From: Nematostella vectensis
Taxonomy: Eukaryota; Cnidaria; Anthozoa; Actiniaria; Edwardsiidae
NCBI RefSeq assembly: GCF_932526225.1
Contig: NC_064037.1
Span: forward strand, 14,089,703-14,149,702
Length of the DNA stretch: 60,000 bases
Direction of reading: 5' to 3'
This document shows positions 25,257 to 38,300 of the stretch, in pieces (the first letter of the stretch is position 1; each line of letters begins with the position of its first letter). Below the pieces are notes generated by a model, which was given only the letters and a program-made list of their open reading frames with translations, was not told where the DNA came from and did not search any database. The position numbers and the translations under genes were made by a program.

Positions 25257-26290
25257 ATATGCCCGACAGTCGGGAGAGGTCCTCAATGAAATAAATGCCC
25301 GACAGTTTTGAAATTATTCAAATAAGTAAAGTAAATTGTCGACCTATTGAGTTCAAAGTATTCTATATTTGTTGAGAAAGGGCAAGCCAATCTGAATTGA
25401 GCTTTGGTGTCGGTATTTAATGTTTTCCGTCGTCCATATACACCATAAAATCGTAATTTTAGTGCCACTCGGAAATTTTCTACAATATGCTTCTAAATGT
25501 CGCCAGTTCTCGATTTGCTAAAATATCACGGTAAATTGTCAACCTTGTGAGTTCAAAGTATTCTATATTAGTTTTAAAAGGTCAAGCGAATCTGAATTTA
25601 GCTTTTCTGTTGGAGTTGAATTTTTTTCCTTCCTTGTATACAATATTAACACCTTTCCCGACTGTGTTATTGTAGCAGATAAAATTCTACTAAAATAGTG
25701 ATTTTATGGTGTATACAAGCAAGGAAAAACTTTCAATTTCGACGACAAAGCTCAATTCACAATCGCTTGCCCTTTCTAAACAAATGTAGGATAATTTGAA
25801 CTCAAAAGGTGGACAATTTACCGTGACATTTTCGTGAATTAAGCATATCGTGACATGACGGAAAAACATGACGTGACGCTTCAAATAAGCCCAGTTCACA
25901 TCGAATATGGCAGAGAATTTCTCTGAGAACTTAGAAACTTATAGCAAACAAAATATCAAGTGCGCCTTTTTTTTAGATTTATGCGACTTTTTGTAAAGTA
26001 TCATTGAAATTTGAGCTTTTCGTCCCTGAACTGATGCACAGGGCAATGATGATCAAGGAAAAATTATCTTAAAAAGCCAAAATCTGGTTATGTGCTCTTC
26101 GGCCTCACGTTATTTGTGTTTTGAAAATCAGTCCGTAGAACAAGGAACCTATAGCTATTGTAAGCAATTGTGTCTTCTCTCTCTATTTGGAATTGCGCGT
26201 TTTCCAGGTTTTTCCGTCATGTCGCATATTGTAGAAAAGTGGCACTAAAATTGTGATGTTATGTTGTACATAAGAAGAAAAGGGGGGTTT
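25257..26290. mobile_element. CCCGACAGTCGGG-family element, interrupted by a MITE
   Basis: The start TATGCCCGACAGTCGGG and about 600 bp of internal sequence match the foldback element at 53643-54629. The match breaks at about 25850, where a 370-bp MITE-like element (25850-26222) sits, and resumes at about 26222 (GCATATTGTAGAAAA). No protein coding is visible. Confidence 0.65.
25850..26222. mobile_element. MITE-like element nested in an older repeat
   Basis: The ends ATGACGGAAAAAC and GTTTTTCCGTCAT are inverted copies. It is homologous to 1851-2202 in TANGO2 intron 1. Confidence 0.7.
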
Positions 26291-26410
26291 TCATTGTCAT
26301 TGTCTTGAGAAGAAAGCTTGTAGATTTTAAAGATAGGTATCGAAAAATCCGACATTTCTTAGGGACGCTACAACTAGTTATGTCCCATACCTATCATTTC
26401 TTAGAATTGT

Positions 26411-26616
26411 GTAGCTCCAGAAAATATCCATACCCCATGGAGGGGGTCGGAGGTATGAACCCTCACCCCTCTGGAATTTCCAACCCCCTGGAAAAAAAAA
26501 TAAATACAGTAACTCCCCTCCCTCCCCTCTGGAAATTCCTGGGCGTTTGAACCCCCACCCCTCCGGAATTTCTAATCCCCTCCATGGGGGAAGGGGTATG
26601 GATATTTATGGGACTA
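26411..26616. repeat. Palindromic element with ATATCCATACCCC ends
   Basis: GTAGCTCCAGAAAATATCC at the left is an imperfect inverted match to GGATATTTATGGGACTAC at the right, enclosing C/T-rich blocks. Outside the elements listed, 24004-28269 is AT-rich spacer without a supportable gene. Confidence 0.65.
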
Positions 26617-27033
26617 CACATTTTTAAAAATGTTTTTGGCGAGACTATGATGTAACTGATTTTTGAATTGATTAAATGTGATATAGCCCAGGCTAGAGGG
26701 ACCTGGGTCGAGCGTGGAGACCAGGGTGTCTCGGGTAAATTCATAACATAATAAGATATCAAAAAGTAGCCTCACCCGATTTTCATCAACATATGACGAT
26801 CGGTTCAAGACTTATTTTCAATTGAAGCAACTTAGCTTATTACTTATAATTCAAGGCTACCGGAATCACTAAACCTTTCGGGTTCCCTGTGAGTCTTAGA
26901 TTAAAAAATAAAAGGATTTACAATTTTTTTTATTCAGCTTTATATATTGTAATTATATATTATATTAGTTTGTAATTGCAAGTCTGGATGGCGCATATGG
27001 TAGACCCGGGTTCTATTTCCAGTTTTGCATATC

Positions 27034-27303
27034 GATCAATGGCTGTCGATTTTCTAAATGGTCTAAAAGAGCCTGGGGCGAGCGCGCGGGAAACCTGTGA
27101 TATTCTAGAACGATAGGGACTAGGCTCCATTTCCAAGATGGCTGCCAGCAAAATCGTAGTAAACACGAATTCCTGCAAGTTTACGTGGAAATTCTCGACT
27201 TTCAAAGCTCATGAGCAATAAAAAAGCGTTAAATAATCAAAGCATTCTCTTAAATATGGTATGTAATGCTTTATAAGGAAATGACCGAGCGAGCTAGAAG
27301 ACT
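27034..27303 (+). repeat. Dispersed repeat, copy 2
   Basis: Direct-orientation copy of 23366-23640. Confidence 0.8.
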
Positions 27304-28269
27304 AACTGATTTGACGTGAGCCAAGTTTCACGGTCTTCTCCTTCTCTCCGGAGTCTCCGCAAAAAGCACCAATTATTTTCTATATTTGACTTTCGTTATT
27401 CCAGAATATATGCTAGAAATTCCGACTCCAACAAAACCTTTCGTCGACATTCGACAATGACAACATCAAAAATCGTCTCCGTATTTCTAAATTACTTCAA
27501 TTCGTGAATGCCAAAAACGCAGTCTTTTCTTTTAGAAGAAAAGTCAAACTTTTGAATATGGTATTCATGTTGCGTGCCTGCGTGCCCACTTAGAGTGACC
27601 CTCAGCCATAAAAACTGAACGAGAAAGCTGACCGTGACTAGCCTGGGGACAAGGATTTTCATACCTTCTCCATGAAAAACAATGATTCCGCGGTAGTTTG
27701 TGTTTTTTTTAATTTTGCAGGCCGCACTTTGGGCCCAGATCCCAACATTTTAAAACATCACAGGTTTTCGGGTAACCGCCTCACTCGCTCTTTTAGACTA
27801 TTATAAAAGGAAGCCACTGGTAAGACCAGGACCCCTTTTATTTATATTAGAGTAAGCATCCGGGTTTTCGAAGATATGACACACAGTATTTAACCGCATA
27901 ACCAAAGAAGCATTAAGCGTACTAAACTCCCGTACTAATATCCCTATTCTCAAAATAGGGATACAGTAGTATCGGTGTTCTGCTATTCATCATAACCCTA
28001 ACCCTATTCCATTTTAGATTGTTTATCATGTCAAAACCTAGCATTTTCAAACTTGCAAATACCATTTTAATGACAGCTATATAGATCAGTTGTTGTTCAA
28101 CCCACATGCTCACTAAGGTGGTTTATAACCATGACAACCATCCATTAAATAACAGCCGTTCATGCAAACTTCATACGCTCAAGAAAAAGTTATGCTTTAT
28201 GTGGCCTAGAGTGACTAAATTAGTGTGGTGATCTCGGCAATGTCACGATAAAAGACGTTGGACAAAACG

Positions 28270-28321
28270 ATGGCGAGAACCTTTTTTTCTCTAGCTGAGA
28301 AAGGAGATAAGAAGAAAGAAG
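28270..28321 (+). other. Candidate alternative first exon of the SVOP cluster
   Basis: An ATG opens 17 codons (MARTFFSLAEKGDKKKE) ending at GAAG|GTATGAGC in phase 1. It is exactly 52 nt, like the first exon of SVOP-B, and contains LAEK as SVOP-B (LAEEK) and SVOP-C (LAEEK) do. It could splice in phase to SVOP-A exon 2 at 33692. This is a weak call from a short sequence; it could equally be chance. Confidence 0.25.
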
Positions 28322-29906
28322 GTATGAGCGGGCACCATTTGCGGTTAAACTAAGAGAAGGGACGTTTACAAGCATGATGTGCTAGTGTTTGGTTTTATAC
28401 ATTTGTAGAATTATTCTAAATTAAACTTGTGAGCTACAAAGGAACGGGAAACCTAGACTGCATTTTTTGCTCAACATCTTTTCCCCCTCTATATGTAAAT
28501 ACATTAGTAAGATTTTATTACAATCAAAATGCTAAAGAATATATATATGTCTCGCGACATTTGAGAAATGACTCTTGCCTAAATCGCCACACAAAAAAAA
28601 ACTATATATCATTATTTTTATAATGATATGAAAATGATTGTAGAATTTGTGAGAATTTAAACTTATGCAGTCCTGTATAAACATGACGGGCAAATGTTGA
28701 CTTTGCAAATAATTTGTAATGATTAACTAGACTTTTATTGGCAAAACATTCTACCCGCCGTTCCCCATAAATGCCCGCGGATTTTTCATGTACAAAGGAG
28801 AGCGTTTGCAAACACAAATTTTATTGCGATCGGTTTCGTTCATTTCTGCTCATGGAAACCAAAACATTGCACGTAAAAAATCGACTAAAAAGCAACTCCC
28901 CCTTTCCGCTGATAAGGGTGCTAAACTAGAGTCTCTATATTATTTGCATGCAACACCTTTTAAATCCACCGTCTTGCTTTCCAGAGTCTCTGAACATCCA
29001 TTCTTTTTGAACATCCATTCTTTTCAGAGTAGCCACTACATTTTCATGCGAGCGACCACCTTACTAAGCAAACAAGACGGACGCTCTAGAAAGGCGGCAG
29101 ATATAGAAAGGTTGTACCTGGGATATTAAAATGTTATCGAGACGCCATTTAACGCCCATATCAGCGGATGAGGAGATTTACTCACCCTTCCCCCACCTCT
29201 TTGAAGCAAATGTGTTGACCTGATATTTACTATTTCACGCGTCGGCCAAATACACTGGTAAAAAACGGGATTTTATTACCACGAAACATACACGGTGTAG
29301 TTTTCGCGCATATTCACATTCTTTTCTTTCGCGCGCTTCTTTTCCCGGCCATTTTTCGCGCGCTCGACTATTTATCTTTTTTTAAAAAGCTTTACATATT
29401 TTGTGGCGTTTCATTTTCGTGATATTTTAATGTAGCAGTTTAGGTAGAAATTTTTCCAAGCAAGTACATTTGGAAAAGTTGACAAATTTAACGTAACTGA
29501 GTAAAATAAGTCTTAAATGGCCATTATACAAAATTCATTAAAGATAGAGTTCGCGCTCAAACTCGACATATCCTGAAAATAGCATCAAATATCTTCATTT
29601 GATGGCAATTGAAATTAGCTTGATATCAATAAAAGTTACATTTTGCTCTTGTTATTTTGATGGTTGTGTACAGAGAGACACCAGTAAGAAATCCCAACCT
29701 GCTGGTGTTAGTGCATGGTTGACTGAGAACAGATCAACAATGGCGATCTCTTAGAATTAGACACAATTATCACCTTCTTGGCGTGAAAAACATTCACAAA
29801 CGACAAGAGATAGCTTCCTGTTACTATGAAGCATATCCCAAGTGTTTACTATCGCTAGAGATATTTTAACAGTCAAGTAAAGGTTTTAAAGGTTGACTTT
29901 TCCATT

Positions 29907-30072
29907 ATGGCTTTAGATTTCTTCTTTGCGAAGACACCTAAGAAGAAATACGCTGATCTAAAGGCCGTGAGCGATGAGGTGGAGCAACCAGAGAACCCGG
30001 AAGAGTTAGAGTTAGACGGTGAATCAAAGACTAGCACGCCACGAGTTAACAATGGCGATCGGGAAATGTCGG
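29907..30072 (+). other. Candidate alternative first exon of the SVOP cluster
   Basis: ATG plus 55 codons (MALDFFFAKTPKKKYADLK..., acidic afterwards) ends at TCGG|GTAAGATT, a good donor, in phase 1. That phase matches SVOP-A exon 2 (33692). SVOP proteins begin with a variable, charged cytosolic tail, which this could be. Without splicing, the frame runs on to a stop at 30275. There is no homology proof. Confidence 0.35.
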
Positions 30073-31413
30073 GTAAGATTGTCGTCAAACAAGTGAACCT
30101 TGAAAAATTATGTCAAAACTTGTGTGTACTTGATGTCAGGGTATCAGAAGACCCCTTATTGTTGTTTGATGTGATCTCTAGACTCGTTTTACAGCCGTGT
30201 TGGTTTCGGTGTTACACCTCCTGTTATTGGACGCTTTATCAAGATGTAATGACTACGTTGATGTCTCACAAATAGGCAAAGCAGTAAGAAACATCATCAA
30301 CCAAAATAAATAACTCGTAATACCCCATTCTGCAAAACACTGTGCTCTTGAAAAACAGCATTACTCTAATTTCTTATCCCAATACTATGCTTTTCTTTTG
30401 TTCAATTATCAAACTTCTCCTTTTCGTCCTTCTGTGTTTGTATTTGTATTTCTTGTTTTAGTCTAGTCTCTGTGTGTGTGTTAGTACTTTTTGGGTTTTT
30501 TTTCTTTCAATATATTATAATAATAAACAATTATTCCAATAAATTTAAAACTCAACCCACCTCGATTAGTAATGTGAAATTGGAAAGAAAAAAAAAGATA
30601 GAAATGATGGCTGGAAAATGATGGCTGGTGATCTCACGGCCCACATTTCTCGAGTCTTTTGGACCATACGCGGGCTCTATAGGGAAGCGTATAGGTTTGC
30701 GGTGATGCGGTTTTGCCTTAAATCTGGCCTGTTTTTTCGGTTTTTCGTTATTTTATTCCGCGGTATTGCGGTTTCTCTAGACTGCGCGGTTTAAGGTTAC
30801 TGACTTATTTTGACGATATTGGCGGTTTTTGGCGGTTTTCTGTGCGGTTTCTGTGCGGTTTTGGCATCCTCCTTACGCCCCACCCCCCCTCCTATAAGAT
30901 AAAGAGTGAGTTCAGCCTCAAAACGGCCACAAAACGGAAAATGGCCATGGAAAAAATAACCTAGGCAACTGCGAGCTGGAACCAATATACTCCTATTATA
31001 TAAAACAATGCAGCCCTGAAGATGTCCTACGCCACGGCTCATGGCTCATTTGATATTTTATGTGGCTAACTCTTTACTCCATAAAGTCAAGATCACAGAC
31101 GGATTTTTTTTAAACAAATCAAAAAACGGGAGAGTCACTGACATTCTCTCGAGAAATAAATAAATAAAGTTTTATTAGAATCAAATTCTTAATCAACGAA
31201 AATCCATTTCCATTTCAGCAGACCAAATTTCCGGTATACCGCACGCCTAAACACGTACTGAAAGTATCATTATTATCAAATATCATTAATAGTATCATTA
31301 ATATAATATGTCGTGCTGCAAGAGGGCGAATACTCATACAAGAATAAATCACCCTTTTACAGAAAACTTTGATAAAGATTATAGATCCTATCCGAACTCT
31401 TTTAGTAGTAAAT

Positions 31414-31730
31414 TATTTAGCAAGTCATGAATGAAAGAAGGATTTCATTTTCTGGAAAGGCCTGGTCAGAATGAACACTGTTTACACTTATATGTTCTTG
31501 GCTTGGTGCTTTCGGCGGAGACAGGCAATATTCATAAGACTAGATGATCTTTTCATGGTTTTCTATTAAACGATTTAGCAAGTCATAATTGTAAAAGGAT
31601 CTCCTTTTCTGGAAATGTCTGGTCAGAATGAACACTGGTTACACTTATATGCTCTTGGCTTGGTGCTTTCGGCGGAGACAGGCAATATTCACAAGAATAG
31701 ATGATCTTCGGTTTTCCATTCTGCTTTAAT
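31414..31730. repeat. 159-bp tandem duplication
   Basis: The block starting ATTTAGCAAGTCAT at 31414 repeats from 31573, with close similarity over TGGTCAGAATGAACACTG and CTTGGCTTGGTGCTTTCGGC. A further fragment (CAGGCAATATTCA) occurs at 31980. It lies between the candidate first exons and SVOP-A. Confidence 0.8.
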
Positions 31731-32395
31731 TCAGAGATCATCAGACAACGATTTCCATCTGCTACCAAGCAGGGACCCAGGTACTTTTTTGTGGATACTT
31801 TGAAATTTTTTTAAAGCTTTGGATCGTTTTGAATCATTGGTCAACTTTGAAAACAAAGGTACAAACATTAAACGAAAACTTGAAAACTTTTAACAATTTA
31901 CTAAAAAAAGTTTACGTATGGATTGTTGTCGACCCTAAGTATATACCCGTTTTTTTTTTAATAATGTTCTCAGTGCAAACAGGCAATATTCAAAAGGCTA
32001 GATGGCGACCGAAGGGTACTAGTGTTTTGAACCGAATGCAGGGGAATACTAAATCAATCATATCATACAATAATTCATGGCTCTGGCATCGATAGAGTTT
32101 ATTTACAAGCACCTACCGGTCTTGAAACTTCCATTTTTTATCAGGTTTAAATTAACATCAATACCCATACTTTGCCATAATAAAAAAAATCAGTTTTTAA
32201 ATGAATTGATTTTTATGCAAAATTCAGAGGGTCACATGTCCATTGTTTAGGTTGCGTGACAAAATAATTAAAATCGAAGTATACATAGTTTGCTGTCATA
32301 ATTTTCAAAAACAACTTGTACCCTCGATCAGTTTTGCAATCTGATCATAAAGTTAAACCCGCTTTTTGTCTGACTACAAAGAAAAACGCACAGAA

Positions 32396-35300
32396 ATGTC
32401 GGACGATGAAGGCGAAGAAGAAACGTTTCATGTGAAGTTTTCGAGCGACTCCAATAGCAGGTCGAAGCGTTTGAGATTTTTACCCCGTAGAAAGAGAGAT
32501 AATGAAATGGAACCATTTCTTGCTCGGATATCGAGTGAAACGGTAGATCTGAACGACTCAGAGGATCGGGAATTACAAGGTATATGAAGTGATTTTTAGA
32601 TTTAGAATTGTTTTATTCCGCATTGAAAATCGCAGTTGTCGGCAATGTCATTACACCATCCTAAAGTAAACATTCCACGAAACAAATAATTGGAAACAAA
32701 GTACTTTTACCGATTGTCTGATCAAGCATTCGTCCAACTATTTACTTAGTAATATAGATATCAAGACCGGCGATATATTTAAAGTTTGTCTTAAGTGTTT
32801 CTTCATCTTCAAAATTTATGCGCATTCATTTTCTCAAAATCTCCCGTTGTTTTTATCGGGTTATTGTATTATTATCTTTTTGTGGTTATGAAAATACTCG
32901 AGAGTACAACTTGAATTACAACTTACTATTACTTAGTTTTAAGTATTTTTTTTATTTCATGATAAATAAATCATTCTTGGTATTTCGCGTTGGCACGTTT
33001 GGAATCGCTGAGGAAATTATTCAAGTAATATCAAAGCTATTTATCTTTGTAGTGTTACTAATAATTCTGATAAAAGTCGTCAAACTTCAATTTTTCTGAC
33101 CCTTTTTGCAATTATTATACTGTCAAACAAAAAAGGAATTTGTCTAAAAATTTTTTCGAATGACAATGGTGTACAAAAAATTTCTGCGCTAGAATTTAAC
33201 ACTGCGTTAGTCCCAGAAAATATTATCTTCGCAAGAGTCGTCTTAGCAGTCAATAGTAAATCTGGCGATATCTGATCTTTTAAGATTTAAAAATCATAAA
33301 AAAGGTCCAATATCTAATCTAATTTATTTCCCGATTCGTCTCTTAAATTTTCAGCTATTTTACAGTAATCGAATTCTTCTTTTTTACTGACAACAAATTA
33401 CTTCTATTATATCCAAGAATTGGGTATGTCCAGGCTTAGTGCTTTATGTTCTACGGCTGGGAAAGACGTTTTGTAAATTCTTTGCCCTGATTATTTTATA
33501 CACAGTCTTGGCATTGTTGGGCCGAGTAATGTTGGGTCATATGTTGCGATTGAATTCGCCAACATTTTCCTTTATCTGTGGACATAACCGAACGATGCGG
33601 TACCAGCAACCCTTTATGCCAATACTCCATGGCTTATATCTCTGCTTCATACAAGACACATGATGATCGCCCCATGTTTTTTAACCTACAGAAGTGGCGT
33701 CAGGACATGGCCAGTCCTACAATCTCTCAGACGCAGTGGAATGGATCCGCTTTGGGCCATTTCAGGCCAGCCTTATCGCCATTGTTGGGTTCTTTGTCGT
33801 AAGTTAATATGATTGCTATCATAGTGCGCATAAGCCTTAAAAATTCGACTTGTTCGTGACACCCCTACCACTCGAGTCGTAGAATGTAAATCAGCCTACG
33901 ACTCCGCTACGATGCTCGACTACGAAATTCGTAGTGTGTAATTCAGGGCTAAGACATGTCGTAGGCAAGTCGCACACGACTAAATCGTGCATTCTGAGAT
34001 CAGCCTTAGACAGCACGATTTAGCCGTATGCGACTTGCCCGGGGCACTTCTACAACTCGAGTCTCAGAGTGTAAATCAACCTACGACTCCACTACGACGC
34101 TCGACTACGAAAGGCGTAGGTGTAAGGCATCCTCGGGGAGCCAGGGCGTCGAGGAGATCGGGGACACAGGAAACGCGCGAGAAATAATGAGGAGGACGTC
34201 TTTTGAGGATGGCGTCTTTTCGCGTACGTTCGCTTCCGGTCTCCGCGTCGCCCTCGGTCCCCAAAGATGCTACCCGCCCGCGACACCTATACCACTCGAT
34301 TCGTAGAGTGTAAATCAGCCTACGACTCCGCTACGACGCTCGACTACGAAAGTCGTATGTGTAAGGGCTAAGACATGTCGTAGGCAGGTCGCATACGACT
34401 AAATCGTGCTGTCTAAATCGGCCTTTAAAGAGACAGAGCTTGCGTGTTTCTGTGAAGTTTTGTTTCTTCAAGAATGTTTCCCTGGGTAGCTGAAGTGGCA
34501 GTGAAGGTGGTCAGAGGAGAGCTGTTCATTGGGCCACCATGTGCAAAACATGTCCCATTAATAAATGTTTCAGGGATTTTGTGGTAACGGGATTGCCTCT
34601 AGAAATACACTGGCTACGTAAACGCTTACGAGATGCTTAGATGGATTTATCACTTGCTGCATTTTTCTTCTGTTAGATCGCGGATGCGCTGGAGATGATG
34701 CTTCTGTCCATTCTTGCACCGACAATCCGATGTACATGGCACCTGAACTCGCTTGAGGAGGCTTTTATCACTACTGTGAGTAGAAAGCTGTGACACTCTT
34801 ATAAGCAGCAGCAGTATCATTACCATTTGATATCATCTTCATCGTCATCATTACCTTTACCATCATCGTCATCATCATTGTCACCTTTACCATCATCGTC
34901 ACCTTTATCATCATCGTCACCGTCACCACCACCATCGCCATCGCCATCGCCATCGCCATCGCCATCGCCATCGCCATCGCCATCGCCATCGCCATCGCCA
35001 TCGCCATCGCCATCGCCATCGCCATCGCCATCGCCATCGCCATCGCCATCGCCATCGCCATCGCCATCGCCATCGCCATCGCCATCGCCATCGCCATCGC
35101 CATCGCCATCGCCATCGCCATCGCCATCGCCATCGCCATCGCCATCGCCATCAAAACTACCACCACTACCATCTCCATCATGATCTTTATCATCCTTTAT
35201 CATCACCATCACCATCACCACCACCATCACCCTCACCCTCACCATCACCATCACCATTACCATTATCAGGTCATTTTCACCAATACCACCGACCTGCCTT

Positions 35301-38300
35301 CTTTTCTATCGATAATTTTCAAATATGCCACAGCTGGTGTTTGTTGGTATTATTAGCAGTTTTATCCTTGCCATTATCACCATTAAAATTACTGGTATCA
35401 TCAGTATCATCGTCATCGTCATAGCTCCTCCTCATCGAGAATTTCCCAATGATTGACAGGTCGTGTTCGTCGGTATGATGCTCGGCTCCTCGTTCTGGGG
35501 CTGGATCGCTGACGTCATGGGAAGAAAAACGGTGAGGGCCGTTTCAGTGTTTATGTCCCTGTTATGTCTAAAAAGATGTTAAGCAGATAAGAACTAACTT
35601 TATTAAGCGACTTTATTTCGCGCTACGAAGAACTGCTGCTGCGCGCTAAACCATATTTAAGGCTGTTTGATACAAATCTCATTGCATAGACTAAAGGATA
35701 ACATGAATTGTTTTACATAGCGACTTTTATAAAAAGCCACCCGTCTGTACGCTGAGAGGGGGATCGCGAGTAAAAGCTTATGCAACGCCGAGTACCATGC
35801 CGTTATTTTTGGATGTAGTAACATCAGAAAATAGCTAACTTCTGCTACTGTTTTACCCCATCACTGGGTCTTCACATCAGAATGGAGAACGAAAAGTACT
35901 TAGTGCCATAATGTAGAATCTACCCGTGCTCGCGCACGTTAACAGTTCTAGCGTATTGCTGTAGTACAAATCTAATTGTTATTTTGCTGGTCTAATTGTC
36001 TAGTTGTTATCTTGCCGGTGTGAAGGCCGTGGTGGTAAGCGCAGTAGTACAAATCTAATTGTTATTTTGCTGGTCTAATTGTCTATTTGTTATCTTACCC
36101 GTCTATAGGCTGTGGTGGTAAGCGCATCCTGGATATTCTACTTTGGATTATTGAGTGCGTTTTCACCGCACTACTACTGGATCATAGCGCTGAGGTGTCT
36201 TGTCGGATTTGGCATCGGCGGAGCTCCTCAAGCGTATGTATCCATGGTAACAGAATTCTGGAGCCGTCAATGATTATAGATATCTAAATTTCTTATGTTT
36301 TACTAAGTACAATGTATATTTGTACATAATATTTTGTTTTTAAATGTTCTATTCTCTATTTCAGGACGACTTTACTATCAGAGTTTTTACCTTCTAAATC
36401 TAGGGCTTTATGTATTCTATCTTTAGCAGTAAGTATATTATTTTCTTGTTAATTAGCTGTCACATTGACACCGCAAGGGGGGGGGGCTTTAATCCTGCCT
36501 TCGGTGTTCAGGTCCCGTTCCTCGTGGAGTGGATTCTGGATACATACTTATATGCGCCCTCTACCAAAATACGCTGCACGACCAATACGTAAAAAAATAT
36601 GCTTGCGGCTTCACCATTGACTCATTGCGTGACATATTGGGATATTCTATTCGTTGTGTTACACTGGTATTCTGGGGGGGGGCTTCGACAGTTTCATTGT
36701 ATGTCATATTTGACGAGCTTTCATTGCGTGACATATTGAGATGTTCTGTTCGTTGTGTTACACTGGTATTCTGGGGGACTAGAAAAGTTTCATTGTATGT
36801 CACATTTGACGAGCTTTCATTGCGTGACATATTGAGATGTTCTGTTCGTTGTGTTACACTGGTATTCTGGGTGACTAGGAAAGTTTCATTGTATGTCATA
36901 TTTGACGAGCTTTCATTGCGTGACATATTGAGATGTTCTGTTCGTTGTGTTACACTGGTATTCTGAGGGACTAGAAAAGTTTCATTGTATGTGATATTTG
37001 ACGAGCTTTCATTGCGTGACATATTGAGATGTTCTGTTCGTTGTGTTACACTGGTATTCTGGGGGACTAGAAAAGTTTCATTGTATGTCATATTTGACGA
37101 GCTTTCATTGCGTGACATATTGAGATGTTCTGTTCGTTGTGTTACACTGGTATTCTGAGGGACTAGGAAAGTTTCATTGTATGTCATATTTGACGAGCTT
37201 TCATTGCGTGACACATTGGGATGTTCTGGGCGGTAAGGACGCTTTCATTTTATGACATATATGATGCTCTTTCATTACGTAACAATTCTAGATACTCTGT
37301 TCATTGTGTGACACTCTTGTGTGACACATATATTCTGGGCGGCGAGGAAGTTTTATTGTGTGACATTTATGATTCACCCTATTGCTTGACATGTACTGTA
37401 TTGAGATATTCTGTTCGTTGTGTGACGCATATATTCTGGGCGGTTGGGACGCTTTATTGTGAGACATTTATGAAGCATTCTATTAAGTGACATATTGAGA
37501 TATTTCTGTACGTTGTGTGACCCAAATATTCAGGTCGTGGGGGACGTTTCATTCATTATGACATAAATGATGATCTCAATATATCACGCAGTCTTTATAT
37601 TGAGATATTCTGTTCGTTGTGCAGATATTCTGGGCGGTTGGGTCTACTTTTACCGTGGCGGTGGCAATGGCTGTCATGCCGACGCTCGGTTGGAGGTGGT
37701 TACTGGCGATCCTTTGTCTTCCACTTCTTCTATTCCTTGCCATGAGTAAGGTAAGTCCATACCTCGTATTATCCATGAGCCGTATTCACTGCAAATGCAT
37801 TGATTGCATTAATTGTTGAAAAACCTTATTTGCATTCATTTGCAGTGAATAAGACTCACGCCTGCGCCTAGACCTACTCAACTTTCAACTAAGGTCCTTT
37901 CAAGGCATTTCCTCCTGTATTTTAGATAATGTCTCATACATTTACTGTATTTTTGGCTTGTAGAAGGGGGGAGGGCCCTAAGCCACCTCCTGGCTACGCC
38001 CCTGCACATATAAATGAGTTACAGGTGCTAGATGTTCAACTGATTTCCACAACATAGATTATGTCTTACTCTACGTGACTGAACATAATAACAACGAGGC
38101 ACCGACGGCATAGTGACTAAACCTTCGTATCAACTAGAACTTCGATACTATAACGCGTCTCATTGTTTTAGTAGATGAATCACCTATACATTTCCATTTT
38201 CTAGATTTTAATAAATAACTGTATGAAAGTTGTAACATTTCATTAAACGTAAGACCGTTACGTAAGACCGTTAGTGCAAACAGTGTAAAGATTGCAAAAT

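Noticed and set aside
27983-28005. TAACCCTAACCC telomere-like sequence
   Set aside because: Only about two units; no telomeric array.
28788-29129. 113-codon plus-strand frame in the spacer before SVOP-A
   Set aside because: No family motif, no plausible splice pattern, codon use like the surrounding spacer.
34771-35263. Long Asp-Gly, Met-Ala and Ser-Pro repeat frames
   Set aside because: These are products of the (CCATCG)n array read in different frames; intronic.
36561-37214. 217-codon minus-strand frame with a repeated [10 protein letters not shown](M/V)TYNETF motif, rich in apparent N-glycosylation sites
   Set aside because: It is only the 96-bp minisatellite read in a frame (96 is a multiple of 3). 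The plus strand is open too, and the array lies inside SVOP-A intron 6.
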